Positions 1 to 10,915 of a stretch of 17,494 nucleotides of DNA are shown piece after piece. Position numbers and translations under genes: made by a program. Source of the DNA: Bryobacterales bacterium (GTDB lineage: Bacteria; Acidobacteriota; Terriglobia; Bryobacterales; Bryobacteraceae); the NCBI GenBank assembly GCA_003139735.1, contig PLGA01000300.1, positions 1 through 17,494 on the forward strand, in the 5' to 3' direction. The notes beneath the pieces are model-generated. The model was given only the letters and a program-made list of their open reading frames with translations. It was not told the DNA's origin and searched no databases. The first letter of the stretch is position 1; the number at the start of each line of letters is the position of its first letter.

Positions 1-1296
1 GCCGATATCCACGGACAACACGACCAACAGGTTTTGTTCCTGCCCGACGCGCAGCGCGATATGCTGGACGCCTTCGCCGGCGCCCGCGATCTGGCCGGAC
101 GCGTGGCCGCGGTCTACCGCGACTGGCGCGCGGCCGCGGAAGAACTGGAGGCGCTGGGGCGCTCCGAACAGGAGAAGTTGCGGCTGCTCGATCTGTGGTC
201 CTTCCAGCGTAAGGAAATCGAGAGCGCCGCGCTGGCGCTGGACGAAGAGGCCGCTCTCGAAAACGAACGCCGCGTGCTGCAAAACGTACAGCGGCTGCAG
301 GAAGCCGCCGCCACCGCCTACTCCGCGGTTTACGACGCTCCGGAATCCGCGCTCTCCCTCACGCGCACGGCCGCGCGCCGCCTGGACGAATTGTGCCGCA
401 TCGATACTTCGCTCGAAGCGCTGCGCGAACATCTGAAGACCGCCGACCTCAGCTTGCAGGAGTGTTCCTACGGCTTGCGCGATTACCTCAGCGGACTGGA
501 GGCCAACCCCGGCCGGCTGGAGGAAGTTGAAACGCGACTGGCCGCCATCGACCGTTTGAAGCGCAAGTACGGCCGGTCGATTCCGGAAATCCTTGCGTTT
601 CTGGTCGAGGTGCGGCGTCAAATCGAATCCGTGGAGAACGCCGGCGAGCGCATGGAGCAGTTGCGCAAGGAACAGAAGCGCCTGGCCGCCGAGTTTGGGA
701 AACTGGCCGCCGAGTTGACGGAAGGCCGCGGCGCCGCGGCCCGCAAGTTGGAAAAGAAGGTGGAGCAGGAACTCGCTCAGCTTGCCATGGAGCGCACCGT
801 CTTTCGCGTGGACCTCTCGCCCGCCGCCTGGTCCGAACACGGCGCCGACACGGTGAGGTTCCTGGTCTCGCCGAATCCCGGCGAAGAACCCCGGCCGCTC
901 GAGAAGGTGGCCTCCGGCGGCGAGATCTCGCGCATAGCCCTGGCGCTGAAGACCTGCCTGGCCGGGCCGAAAACCGCCCTGGTTCGCACCCTGGTATTCG
1001 ACGAGGTGGATGCCGGCGTGGGCGGGAGCGCCGCCGAGGGCGTGGGCCGCCGCCTCAAGCAACTGGCCGCCTCCAGCCAGGTTCTCTGCGTCACGCATCT
1101 TCCCCAGATCGCCTCGTTCGCCGACCACCACTACCGTGTGGAAAAGCAGGAATCGAACGGACGCACCATGGCGGTGGTAGAAGAACTGGACGGGCCCGCC
1201 AGAACGCGCGAGGTGGGCCGCATGCTCTCCGGCCAGATGCTCACGCCCGAAGCGCTCAAGAACGCCGAGCGCCTGATCAAGATGAGCGCGGCGTAG
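1..1296 (+). CDS. recN: DNA repair protein RecN (5'-truncated by window edge)
   Basis: RecN is an SMC-like ATPase that acts at DNA double-strand breaks in the cytoplasm. The reading frame is open from base 1, so the start and the Walker A segment lie upstream; judged from the family's usual length of about 550 residues, some 130 residues are missing. What remains is 431 residues. It opens with DIHGQHDQQVLF, the RecN family motif HGQH. Next come about 200 Glu/Arg/Lys/Leu-rich residues expected to form the coiled-coil arm. The C-terminal ATPase half has the ABC/SMC signature KVASGGEISRIALALK (about window residues 302-317), Walker B LVFDEVDAGVGG (D334, E335) and the switch histidine in CVTHLPQIAS. 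No internal break is seen. The next gene starts 18 bases after the stop. The TTG at base 34 is not a credible start because the HGQH motif precedes it in frame. Confidence 0.96.
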   Translation, partial: ADIHGQHDQQVLFLPDAQRDMLDAFAGARDLAGRVAAVYRDWRAAAEELEALGRSEQEKLRLLDLWSFQRKEIESAALALDEEAALENERRVLQNVQRLQEAAATAYSAVYDAPESALSLTRTAARRLDELCRIDTSLEALREHLKTADLSLQECSYGLRDYLSGLEANPGRLEEVETRLAAIDRLKRKYGRSIPEILAFLVEVRRQIESVENAGERMEQLRKEQKRLAAEFGKLAAELTEGRGAAARKLEKKVEQELAQLAMERTVFRVDLSPAAWSEHGADTVRFLVSPNPGEEPRPLEKVASGGEISRIALALKTCLAGPKTALVRTLVFDEVDAGVGGSAAEGVGRRLKQLAASSQVLCVTHLPQIASFADHHYRVEKQESNGRTMAVVEELDGPARTREVGRMLSGQMLTPEALKNAERLIKMSAA

Positions 1297-1314
1297 GACG
1301 TAAACTGAGGATAC

Positions 1315-2169
1315 ATGCCCCCCGCGTTTCGCTATTCCATGTGCAACGAGGCGTTCGAGAAGTGGCCGTTCGCCGATGCCTGCAAGTCTCTCCGCAAAGC
1401 CGGGTATGCCGGCATCGAGATCGCGCCGTTTACGCTAGGCGAGGATCCGGCGCTGGTCACCGCCGCGCAGCGCAGGGCCTGCCGCGACATTATGGAATCC
1501 GAAGGGTTGACCTTCGTGGGCCTGCACTGGCTGATGGTGAGTCCTAAGGGCCTGCACGTCACTACGCCGGACCTGCGGCTCCGCGAGCGTAGCTGGACGC
1601 ACGTTCGGAACCTGATCGATCTCTGCGCGGACCTAGGCCCGAACGGTGTCCTGGTGTTCGGCTCTCCGGCCCAGCGCGCCAGCACCGGAGGGCTCACGCG
1701 GGAGGAAGCTACGCGGAACTTCGTCGAGGGCCTGGCCGCCCTGGCGCCGCACGCCGGCGAGCGCGGCGCAACCATCCTGGTGGAAGCGCTGCCGGCCAGC
1801 CAGTGCGACCTGGTGCAGACGCTCGGCGAAGCCGCCGCCATCGTACGTGAAGTCGGCAGCCCGTTCCTGCGGACCATGTTCGACGTGCACAACGCCATTG
1901 ACGAGCGGGAGCCTCATGCCGCGCTCGTCGAACGGTATTTCGATCTGATCCGCCACGTTCACGTCAACGAACTCGATGGACGCCACTGCGGCGCCGGCGA
2001 CTACGACTTCAAGCCGTTGCTGGAAGTCCTCCTCCGCCGCGCCTACGCCGGCTGGATCTCGCTCGAGGTGTTCGATTTCGCGCCAGGACCGGAGCGTATC
2101 GCGTTGGAATCCATTCGCCATCTGCAATCCGTCGCGCCGCCCGATGGGTCTAAACTAGGAACATACTGA
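1315..2169 (+). CDS. sugar phosphate isomerase/epimerase-like TIM barrel protein
   Basis: This 284-residue protein belongs to the xylose-isomerase-like TIM barrel / AP-endonuclease-2 superfamily, whose soluble members are mostly metal-dependent sugar or keto-sugar isomerases and epimerases. Spaced acidic and histidine residues match the family's metal and substrate site: E35 (GIEIAPF), H71 (GLHW), E157 (LVEALP), D190 and H192 (MFDVHNA), H216 (HVHVNE) and E251 (SLEVF). The E/D/H/E set E157-D190-H216-E251 is the usual metal-binding quartet. There is no signal peptide. The ATG has GAGG (1307-1310) four bases upstream. It lies 18 bases after recN and 26 bases before a DUF6807 gene, so the three may be cotranscribed. 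The substrate cannot be read from sequence; hydroxypyruvate, tagatose/psicose or inosose-type substrates are all possible. Confidence 0.85.
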   Translation: MPPAFRYSMCNEAFEKWPFADACKSLRKAGYAGIEIAPFTLGEDPALVTAAQRRACRDIMESEGLTFVGLHWLMVSPKGLHVTTPDLRLRERSWTHVRNLIDLCADLGPNGVLVFGSPAQRASTGGLTREEATRNFVEGLAALAPHAGERGATILVEALPASQCDLVQTLGEAAAIVREVGSPFLRTMFDVHNAIDEREPHAALVERYFDLIRHVHVNELDGRHCGAGDYDFKPLLEVLLRRAYAGWISLEVFDFAPGPERIALESIRHLQSVAPPDGSKLGTY

Positions 2170-2195
2170 GGGCTGCTTTGCCGAAAGGTAGGAAC

Positions 2196-3143
2196 ATGCG
2201 GATCGCTCTATTGGTGGCCGCCCTGGCCGCGTTGCCGGCCGTGGGGCAGGTCCAAATCACTCCCGGGCCTGAGAAGATCGTCGTTCAGATCGACGGCAAG
2301 CCGTTCACCGAGTTCCGCGTCGCCGGAGCCGATGTCACCAAGCCGTACCTTCACCCGCTGCGCGCCGCCTCCGGCACGTACGTCACACGCATGTGGCCGA
2401 TGGAGAACGTCGCCGAAGAGGAGAAGGACCAGAAGGACCACCAACATCAGCGCGGCGTCTGGTTCGCCCATGACAACGTGAACGGCCTGGACTTCTGGAA
2501 CAATGAGGCTTCCTATACCACCCCGAACCGCGGCAAGATCGTGCTGAAACAGCTCGGCGCGATGAAAAGCGGCGCGGATTCGGGATCCATCGCAGCCACG
2601 TTCGAGTGGCAGGACCTGAAGGGCACGCCGCTGCTCCGGGAGGATCGCGTTATGACGTTCTACCGCGACCCGGCGCTACGCACCATCGATTTCGATATCA
2701 CGCTCACCGCCATCCAGAAGGCGACGTTCGGCGATTCCAAGGACGGCGTGTTCGGAATCCGTCTCCGGCCCGTTCTGCAAGAGGACAAAGGAACCGGCCA
2801 CATCCTGAACGCCGACGGCCTCGCCACCGAAAAAGCAGCCTGGGGCAAGCCCTCCAATTGGTGCGACTACTCCGGCGACGTTCACGGAGAGAAGCTGGGC
2901 ATTGCGATTTTCGATAACCCGGAGAACCCGCGCCACCCGGTGCGCTGGCACGTTCGCGCCTATGGCCTGTTCGCGGCGAACCCGTTCGGCCTGGCGGCTT
3001 TCACTAACGATAAGTCCCAGAACGGCGCCATGACCGTGGAACCCGGCGAGAGCCTGCGCTTTCGCTATCGCGTGATCGTCCACCCGGGCGATGCGAAGAG
3101 CGCGGATGTGGCGGGGTTGTGGAGTAAGTACGCCGGTAAGTAG
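2196..3143 (+). CDS. secreted DUF6807 (PmoA-like) family protein
   Basis: The 315-residue product resembles the DUF6807 family, historically labelled PmoA, which is common in Acidobacteriota, Planctomycetota and Bacteroidota near sugar catabolic genes. Its biochemical role is not settled. A signal peptide is clear: MRIALLVAALAALPAVGQ, with likely cleavage near residue 18, so the protein is exported. The family hallmark is the histidine-rich stretch HQHQRGVWFAHDNVNGLDFW, with H82, H84 and R86. Repeated GVWF, FEWQ and IRLRPV strands suggest an all-beta fold. ATG 2196 is chosen because AAGG (2185-2188) sits seven bases upstream and the hydrophobic core follows at once. A TTG at 2178 would add six residues (MPKGRN) and also has GAGGG before it, so it is not excluded. 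The isomerase gene just upstream fits joint sugar metabolism, which is inference. Confidence 0.82.
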   Translation: MRIALLVAALAALPAVGQVQITPGPEKIVVQIDGKPFTEFRVAGADVTKPYLHPLRAASGTYVTRMWPMENVAEEEKDQKDHQHQRGVWFAHDNVNGLDFWNNEASYTTPNRGKIVLKQLGAMKSGADSGSIAATFEWQDLKGTPLLREDRVMTFYRDPALRTIDFDITLTAIQKATFGDSKDGVFGIRLRPVLQEDKGTGHILNADGLATEKAAWGKPSNWCDYSGDVHGEKLGIAIFDNPENPRHPVRWHVRAYGLFAANPFGLAAFTNDKSQNGAMTVEPGESLRFRYRVIVHPGDAKSADVAGLWSKYAGK

Positions 3144-3162
3144 TTCGCCACGGTTCTTTTGA

Positions 3163-5409
<2,247 letters not shown>

Positions 5410-5454
5410 TCCCCCCTTATCCCCCGGCGGGAAGTGAAGAGGGGATAGCCGGAG

Positions 5455-5530
5455 TGGCAGACGAAAGCGTCTGCCCCACCTTGCTGCCGAAGCACCTGGA
5501 AGACAGTGGGGCAGGCGCTTTCGCCTGCCA
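5455..5530. repeat. pair of inverted REP-like hairpin repeats
   Basis: Two 25-base copies, 5455-5479 and 5506-5530, lie in opposite orientation, separated by 26 bases. Each folds alone: copy 1 pairs GGCAGACG (5456-5463) with CGTCTGCC (5468-5475) around loop AAAG; copy 2 pairs GGCAGGCG (5510-5517) with CGCCTGCC (5522-5529) around CTTT. The copies differ at only two positions, and those two bases pair with each other in the stem (A-T in one, G-C in the other), a compensatory change. The head-to-head layout resembles the BIME arrangement of REP elements. The element lies between the katG stop and clpB. No T-run follows either stem, so a simple intrinsic terminator is unlikely, though it may stabilise or end the katG transcript. 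Confidence 0.8.
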
Positions 5531-5562
5531 ACCTTTGACGTGCGGTCGCGTTGGAACCGCGC

Positions 5563-5568
5563 CATAAT
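5563..5568 (+). promoter_or_regulatory. putative -10 element, leaderless clpB promoter
   Basis: CATAAT ends six bases before the clpB ATG, so transcription would be expected to begin at about the A of the start codon. No Shine-Dalgarno sequence is present in the preceding 25 bases, which agrees with a leaderless message. A TTGACG at 5535-5540 looks like a -35 box, but the 22-base spacer is too long for a standard sigma-70 promoter. No HrcA/CIRCE inverted repeat is seen. Confidence 0.45.
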
Positions 5569-5574
5569 CGATCC

Positions 5575-8208
5575 ATGGACCTCAATCGTTTCACCGAGAA
5601 GCTTCAGGAGGCCGTCCGGGCCGCCCAGAGCAAAGCGGTCCGTTACGGCCATCAGCAGATTGACGTCGAACATCTTCTGGCCGCGCTGCTCGAGCAGGAA
5701 GGCGGACTCGCGGCCTCCATTCTGCTCCGTTCCGGCATCAACCTGGAAGGCTTCGCGCGCCGCCTCGATGCGGAGCTGGACCGGTTGCCGAAAGTCTCCG
5801 GACCCTCCGGCGGGGTCGACCAGTTGTACATCACCGCGCGCCTGAATAAGCTGCTCACCGCCGCCGAAGACGAAGCCGCCAAGCTCAAGGACGAATACAT
5901 TTCGGTGGAGCACGTTCTGCTCGCCGCCATCGACGACGCGGGAACCTCCGGCCGCCTGCTCAAGGAATTCGGCCTGACCCGCGAACGCTTCATGCAGGCC
6001 CTGCGCGAGGTGCGCGGCAGCCAGCGTGTCACTTCGCAAAACCCCGAAGCCACCTACGAATCGCTCGAGCGCTATGGCCGCGACCTGACCAAGCTCGCGG
6101 CGCAGGGCAAGCTCGACCCCGTGATCGGGCGCGACGAGGAGATTCGCCGCGTGATCCAGGTCCTCTCGCGCCGCACCAAGAACAACCCCGTGCTGATCGG
6201 CGAGCCCGGCGTGGGCAAGACCGCCATTGTGGAAGGGCTGGCCCTGCGCATCGTGCGCGGCGACGTGCCCGACGGCTTGAAGAACAAGCGCGTCGTGTCG
6301 CTCGATATGGGCGCGTTGATCGCCGGGGCGAAGTTCCGCGGCGAATTCGAGGAGCGCCTCAAGGCCGTGCTCAAGGAGGTGCAGGAATCGGCGGGCGAAA
6401 TCGTCCTTTTCATCGACGAGTTGCACACCGTGGTGGGCGCGGGCAAGGCGGAAGGCTCCATGGATGCGGGCAATCTGCTCAAACCCATGCTGGCGCGCGG
6501 CGAGCTGCACTGCATCGGCGCCACCACCCTCGACGAATATCGCAAGCACATCGAAAAGGACGCAGCCCTGGCGCGCCGCTTCCAGCCCGTGCTGGTGGAT
6601 CAGCCGTCCGTCGAGGACACCATTTCGATTCTTCGCGGCCTCAACGAGCGCTATCAGGTGCATCATCGCGTGGCCATCAAGGACTCGGCGCTGGTCGCCG
6701 CGGCCGTGTTGTCGAACCGCTACATCACCGACCGGTTCCTGCCCGACAAAGCCATCGATCTGGTGGATGAAGCGGCCGCCCGGCTGCGCACCGAAATCGA
6801 TTCCATGCCGGCGGAGCTTGACGAAGCGCGCCGCCGCGTCATGCAGCTCGAAATCGAACGCCAAGCCCTGCGCAAGGAAACCGATGCGCCTTCCAAGGAC
6901 CGCCTGGTGAAACTCGAAAAGGAGTTGGCCGATCTCAAGGCCGAATCCGACGCGCTCACCGCCCGCTGGCAGCGCGAGAAGACCGCCGTGCAAAGCCTCA
7001 GCCAGCTTCGCGAACAGGTGGAACAGACCAAGCTCGAAATCGAACAAGCCGAGCGCCAATACGACCTCAACCGCGTCGCCGAGCTGAAATACGGCAAGCT
7101 CGCCGGCCTCGAACGCCGCTTGCGCGAGGAGTCCGACAAGTTCAACGCCCAGCAGGCTACCGCCCGCCTCATTAAAGAAGAGGTGGATGAGGAGGATATC
7201 GCCGAGGTGGTCAGCCGCTGGACCGGAGTGCCGGTCACCAAACTGCTCGAAGGCGACGTTCAAAAGCTGCTGCACCTGGAGGAGGAGTTGCACCGGCGCG
7301 TGGTCGGTCAGGACGAAGCCGTCACGGCGGTTGCCGAAGCCGTGATCCGCGCGCGCTCCGGTTTGAAGGACCCCAACCGTCCCATCGGCAGCTTCATCCT
7401 GCTGGGCCCCACCGGCGTGGGAAAAACCGAGCTGGCGCGCGCTCTGGCCGAATTCCTCTTCGACGACGAGCGCGCCATGATCCGCATCGACATGTCGGAA
7501 TACCAGGAGAAGCACGCCGTGGCGCGGCTTATTGGCGCGCCTCCCGGCTACGTGGGCTTCGAGGAAGGCGGCCAGCTAACCGAAGCCGTGCGCCGCCGCC
7601 CGTACTCGGTCGTGCTATTCGACGAAATCGAGAAAGCCCACCACGACGCCTTCAACGTCATGCTGCAAATCCTGGACGATGGCCGCCTGACGGATGGACA
7701 GGGCCGCACGGTGGATTTCAAGAACACCATCGTGATTATGACCTCCAACGTCGGCAGCCAGCGCATCCTGGAATACAAGGGATCCTTCGCCGGCGCGGGT
7801 TACGAGAGAATGAAAGCGGCCGTTCTGGAGGAAATGCGCCATGAATTCCGCCCCGAGTTCCTCAACCGCGTGGACGAAACCATTGTCTTCCACTCGCTCT
7901 CGGACGAGCACCTGAAGCAGATCCTGGAGATCCAGCTTGGCCGCCTGCGCGCGCGCCTGGCCGATCGCCACATCGAGCTGGAGCTGACCGAAGCGGCGCG
8001 GACCAACCTGGTGCATACCGGCCACGACCCCCACTATGGGGCGCGCCCGCTTAAGCGAGCCATTCAAAAGCGCATCGAAAACCCCCTCGGCCGCTTGCTC
8101 CTGCAGGGAAGCATCCGGGATGGCCAGACTGTGCTGGTGGATGGCCCTCCCGAATCGGGCGATCTGACCTTCACACCCCAGGCCGCCCCTGCCGCCGCTT
8201 CGCGCTGA
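5575..8208 (+). CDS. clpB: ATP-dependent disaggregase ClpB
   Basis: ClpB is a hexameric AAA+ chaperone that, with DnaK, pulls proteins out of aggregates. The 877 residues match the family. Order: N-terminal Clp_N double repeat (about 1-145), NBD1 with Walker A GEPGVGKT (209-216) and Walker B FIDELH (D281, E282), a long middle-domain coiled coil rich in Glu/Arg/Leu (roughly 400-525) that separates ClpB from ClpA and ClpX, NBD2 with Walker A GPTGVGKT (611-618) and Walker [10 protein letters not shown] (D683, E684), then the C-terminal small domain ([12 protein letters not shown]). The NBD2 pore loop GAPPGYVG and arginine-finger region EFLNRVDE are intact. ATG 5575 is chosen because [13 protein letters not shown] matches the normal ClpB N-terminus; an in-frame TTG at 5551 would add eight residues that include the promoter. 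The gene is flanked by repeats upstream and the TPR array downstream. Confidence 0.97.
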   Translation: MDLNRFTEKLQEAVRAAQSKAVRYGHQQIDVEHLLAALLEQEGGLAASILLRSGINLEGFARRLDAELDRLPKVSGPSGGVDQLYITARLNKLLTAAEDEAAKLKDEYISVEHVLLAAIDDAGTSGRLLKEFGLTRERFMQALREVRGSQRVTSQNPEATYESLERYGRDLTKLAAQGKLDPVIGRDEEIRRVIQVLSRRTKNNPVLIGEPGVGKTAIVEGLALRIVRGDVPDGLKNKRVVSLDMGALIAGAKFRGEFEERLKAVLKEVQESAGEIVLFIDELHTVVGAGKAEGSMDAGNLLKPMLARGELHCIGATTLDEYRKHIEKDAALARRFQPVLVDQPSVEDTISILRGLNERYQVHHRVAIKDSALVAAAVLSNRYITDRFLPDKAIDLVDEAAARLRTEIDSMPAELDEARRRVMQLEIERQALRKETDAPSKDRLVKLEKELADLKAESDALTARWQREKTAVQSLSQLREQVEQTKLEIEQAERQYDLNRVAELKYGKLAGLERRLREESDKFNAQQATARLIKEEVDEEDIAEVVSRWTGVPVTKLLEGDVQKLLHLEEELHRRVVGQDEAVTAVAEAVIRARSGLKDPNRPIGSFILLGPTGVGKTELARALAEFLFDDERAMIRIDMSEYQEKHAVARLIGAPPGYVGFEEGGQLTEAVRRRPYSVVLFDEIEKAHHDAFNVMLQILDDGRLTDGQGRTVDFKNTIVIMTSNVGSQRILEYKGSFAGAGYERMKAAVLEEMRHEFRPEFLNRVDETIVFHSLSDEHLKQILEIQLGRLRARLADRHIELELTEAARTNLVHTGHDPHYGARPLKRAIQKRIENPLGRLLLQGSIRDGQTVLVDGPPESGDLTFTPQAAPAAASR

Positions 8209-8235
8209 TTGTACGGTTTCAAACCAAACTAAGCG

Positions 8236-8265
8236 CTGTCAAACGCTCGCCAAAGATGATAGAAT
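8236..8265 (+). promoter_or_regulatory. putative sigma-70 promoter for TPR paralogue A
   Basis: CTGTCA (8236-8241) matches the -35 consensus at four of six positions and is separated by 18 bases from TAGAAT (8260-8265), which matches the -10 consensus at five of six. The expected start near 8272 leaves a short leader containing GGAGGG (8277-8282), six bases before the ATG at 8289. It lies in the gap after clpB and would drive the array. Confidence 0.5.
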
Positions 8266-8288
8266 TGGTCCAGAATGGAGGGCGATCC

Positions 8289-9590
8289 ATGTCCTTGACG
8301 TCCTTGCGCGCGATCCATCTCTTTCCGGTTGCCTTGCTGTTGTTGCATCCGGTTTTCGGCCAGCAGAGCGGCGCGTCTCCGCAGCCGGCCACCCCCGTCA
8401 ACCAACCGAGCGCCGCAACGGCACCCTCGCTGCCTACCGCGCCCGCGGCTGTCCCGTCACAGGTTTCGTCCCCGGTGACGCAGTTGCCCAACCCTTCGGG
8501 CCGGTCGGGCCTGACGCCGCAACAATCCAACGGGCCCGTCTACGTCTCGGGCCGCGTGATCACCGACGACGGCCGGCCGCTTGCCAGCCGGGTGACGATC
8601 GAGAGCGTCTGCGACGGCCAAACGCACACCGAGGGGTACACCGATGGCAAGGGCGATTTCGGCGTCCGGATCGGCGACAAGAGTAACGGGATCATTCAGG
8701 ACGCGAGCGTAAGCTCTTCGACCGACGATTACGCCAACGGTCCGCCCAACCTGTTCGCTCCCGCCTGCGAGTATCCTACTGGGGATGTGGACACAAGCAA
8801 ACCAATCACGTTGGTTTACCCGACCTGCGTCATTCGAGCCAAGCTGTCCGGATACTGGTCGGACACCATTGGCGTCAGCAACCGCAGCGTGCTCGACGAC
8901 CCCAATGTGGGGACCCTCGTGCTGCACAAGGTGGGTCAGGTGGACGGCCGGCTAGTCAGCGCGGCATCTCTGGCAGCCCCGAAGAATGCCCGCGCCGCGT
9001 TCGAAAAGGGCCAGAAGGCGTTGAAAAAGAACGAGCAGGCTGACGCTCGCCAGGATTTCGAGGACGCGACGAAAATCTATCCCGCGTACGCCACGGCGTG
9101 GCTTGAATTGGGCAAGTTGTCCACCAACCGCGGCGATCTCGATGGCGCCCTCACGTCCTATCAGGCGGCCGTTCAGGCCGACCCGAAGTTCGTTGGTCCA
9201 TATCTGAACCTCTCGGCCATCGAGTTGGTCAAGAAGCAGTGGCCGCAACTGGCCGATACCACCGGCGCGTTGCTCCGTCTGGACGCTTACGATTATCCGC
9301 AAGCGTATTATATGAACGCCCTGGCGAACTTCAACCTCCGCAACGTCGACGTCGCCGAGAAGAGCGCGCGCCAAGCCGAAAAGCTCGACACGCAGGGCCG
9401 TTATCCGGGCACTTGGGTGTTGCTCGAATCCATCCTGGCGAGCCGCCACGCGTTCCCCGAGGCCGCCGAACAGTTGCGCCAGTATCTGAAGTTCGCGCCA
9501 CAGGCGCCGGACGCACCCTCCATGCGGGCGCAGTTGTCTCAACTGGAGGCGCTCTCCGTGACCGCCGCCAAAGCCTCGCCGGCGCCGTAG
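8289..9590 (+). CDS. exported carboxypeptidase-regulatory-like/TPR protein, paralogue A
   Basis: This 433-residue protein is the first of four tandem paralogues; no specific function is recognised. A signal peptide (MSLTSLRAIHLFPVALLLLHPVFGQ, about 1-25) implies export. A Pro/Ala/Ser/Thr linker follows to about residue 83. Next is a beta-sandwich-like domain of the carboxypeptidase regulatory type (VYVSGRVITDDGRP, cysteine in ESVCDG, DGKGDFGVRIGD, IIQDASVS, then PTCVIRAKLSGY and VGTLVLHK). The C-terminal half, from about residue 236, is a TPR-like helical array (AFEKGQKAL, AWLELGKLS, YPQAYYMNALANFNL, AEQLRQYLKFAP). The pair CDG/TC is kept in all paralogues and could form a disulfide; A alone has an extra Cys in its variable loop (PACEYPTG). 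ATG 8289 is chosen for its GGAGGG site and its match to the starts of B and C. A periplasmic or surface binding or scaffold role is inference. Confidence 0.85.
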   Translation: MSLTSLRAIHLFPVALLLLHPVFGQQSGASPQPATPVNQPSAATAPSLPTAPAAVPSQVSSPVTQLPNPSGRSGLTPQQSNGPVYVSGRVITDDGRPLASRVTIESVCDGQTHTEGYTDGKGDFGVRIGDKSNGIIQDASVSSSTDDYANGPPNLFAPACEYPTGDVDTSKPITLVYPTCVIRAKLSGYWSDTIGVSNRSVLDDPNVGTLVLHKVGQVDGRLVSAASLAAPKNARAAFEKGQKALKKNEQADARQDFEDATKIYPAYATAWLELGKLSTNRGDLDGALTSYQAAVQADPKFVGPYLNLSAIELVKKQWPQLADTTGALLRLDAYDYPQAYYMNALANFNLRNVDVAEKSARQAEKLDTQGRYPGTWVLLESILASRHAFPEAAEQLRQYLKFAPQAPDAPSMRAQLSQLEALSVTAAKASPAP

Positions 9591-9628
9591 CCGGCGCAAT
9601 GCCGCTTGGGAGTGGAGGGAGGCCATCC

Positions 9629-10915
9629 ATGCTCCTGACGTCCGTACGCGCGATCCATGTTTTCCCGGTTGCGCTGCTGTTGCTCCAACCGGTTTACGGT
9701 CAACAGGGCGGCGCGTCCCCGCAGCCGGCCCCGGTCACCCAACCGAGCGGCGGAACGGCCAGTCCGCCGCCATCCTCCACGCCCACCGCCGCCGCGCCCG
9801 CCACCGTCCCATCGACGGTTTGGACGCCGGTGCCCGCGCCGCAGGCGGCGCCCCCGATTCCGCAGCCAAACGCGGGACCTGTCTACGTCTCCGGCCGCGT
9901 GATGACTGACGACGGCCAGCCGTTTACCGATCGCGTAGCCATCGAAAGCGTCTGCGACGGCGTCCCGCGCACCGAGGGGTATGCCGACAAAAAAGGCGAC
10001 TTCGGCGTCCGGGTCGGCGACCCGAACAGCGGCATCATTCAAGACGCGAGCGTAAGCACGACGGACGATTATTCTAGCCTTCCGGCCGCTTTTCCGCTCC
10101 CGGCGGACCCGGCGAACCCCAACAAGGTAATCAGGCGCTACGTGTGGGCGAACTGCGAAATACGAGCTAAGCTGGCCGGATACCGGTCCGACTCCATTAA
10201 CGTCAGCAACCGCAGCACATTCGACAGCCCCTACGTGGGAACCCTCGTGCTGCACAAGGCGGGCCCGGTGGATGGCCGGGTAATTACCGTCACCTCCCTG
10301 GCCGCCCCGAAGAGCGCCCGCACCGCGTTCGACAAGGGCCAGAAGGCGCTGAAGAATAACCAGTCCGACGACGCTCGCAAGGATTTCGAAACCGCGGTGC
10401 AAATCTATCCCGGATACGCCGCGGCGTGGTTTGAATTGGGCCGGTTGTCGGCCAATCGCGGCGATCTCGACGATGGCCTCCGCTCCTACCAAAAGGCCAT
10501 TCAGGCCGACCCGAAGTATGTGGGCCCCTATCTGAGCGTGTCGGCGATTGAGGCCGTCAAGAAGCAGTGGCCGCAGTTGCTCGAGACCACCGGCGCGTTG
10601 CTGCGTCTCGATCCGTACGATTACCCGCAAGCGTATTATATGAACGCGCTGGCCAACTACAACCTGGTGAACAACGACGCCGCCGAGCGGAGCGCGCGCG
10701 AAGCCGAGAAGCTGGACTCGCAGGGCCGGCTCCCCATCATCCGGCGGTTGCTGGGAGCTATCCTGGCGGGCCGCCGCGCATTCCCCGAGGCCGTCGAACA
10801 GTTGCGCGAGTATTTGAAGTTCGCGCCGCAGGCGGCGGACGCGGGGACCGTTCGCGAACAGGTGTCCCAACTCGAGACGCTCGCCGCCGCCGCCGTCAAG
10901 ACGCCCTCGCGATAG
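9629..10915 (+). CDS. exported carboxypeptidase-regulatory-like/TPR protein, paralogue B
   Basis: The 428-residue second paralogue has a signal peptide MLLTSVRAIHVFPVALLLLQPVYGQ and a long Pro/Ala/Thr-rich linker (about 26-85). It keeps the conserved VYVSGRVMTDDGQPFTDRV domain, with cysteines in ESVCDG and ANCEIRAKLAGY, and ends in a TPR region from about residue 227 (ARTAFDKGQKALKNN, AWFELGRLSANRGDL, DPYDYPQAYYMNALANYNL). ATG 9629 is chosen because GGAGGGAGG (9614-9622) sits six bases upstream and the signal peptide aligns with A and C; the frame stays open far into A, but that extension is antisense-like junk in another frame of A. The 38-base gap after A has no promoter-like sequence, so A and B are probably cotranscribed. 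Its second half is almost identical in DNA to C. Confidence 0.85.
   Translation: MLLTSVRAIHVFPVALLLLQPVYGQQGGASPQPAPVTQPSGGTASPPPSSTPTAAAPATVPSTVWTPVPAPQAAPPIPQPNAGPVYVSGRVMTDDGQPFTDRVAIESVCDGVPRTEGYADKKGDFGVRVGDPNSGIIQDASVSTTDDYSSLPAAFPLPADPANPNKVIRRYVWANCEIRAKLAGYRSDSINVSNRSTFDSPYVGTLVLHKAGPVDGRVITVTSLAAPKSARTAFDKGQKALKNNQSDDARKDFETAVQIYPGYAAAWFELGRLSANRGDLDDGLRSYQKAIQADPKYVGPYLSVSAIEAVKKQWPQLLETTGALLRLDPYDYPQAYYMNALANYNLVNNDAAERSAREAEKLDSQGRLPIIRRLLGAILAGRRAFPEAVEQLREYLKFAPQAADAGTVREQVSQLETLAAAAVKTPSR

Noticed and set aside
5410..5574. Hairpins after katG as an intrinsic terminator
   Set aside because: Neither stem is followed by a T-run, and the paired inverted layout fits a repeat element better.
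9239..9628. N-terminal extension of paralogue B into gene A
   Set aside because: It is read in a different frame of A, is Arg/Pro-rich, and precedes a clear ribosome-binding site and signal peptide at 9629.
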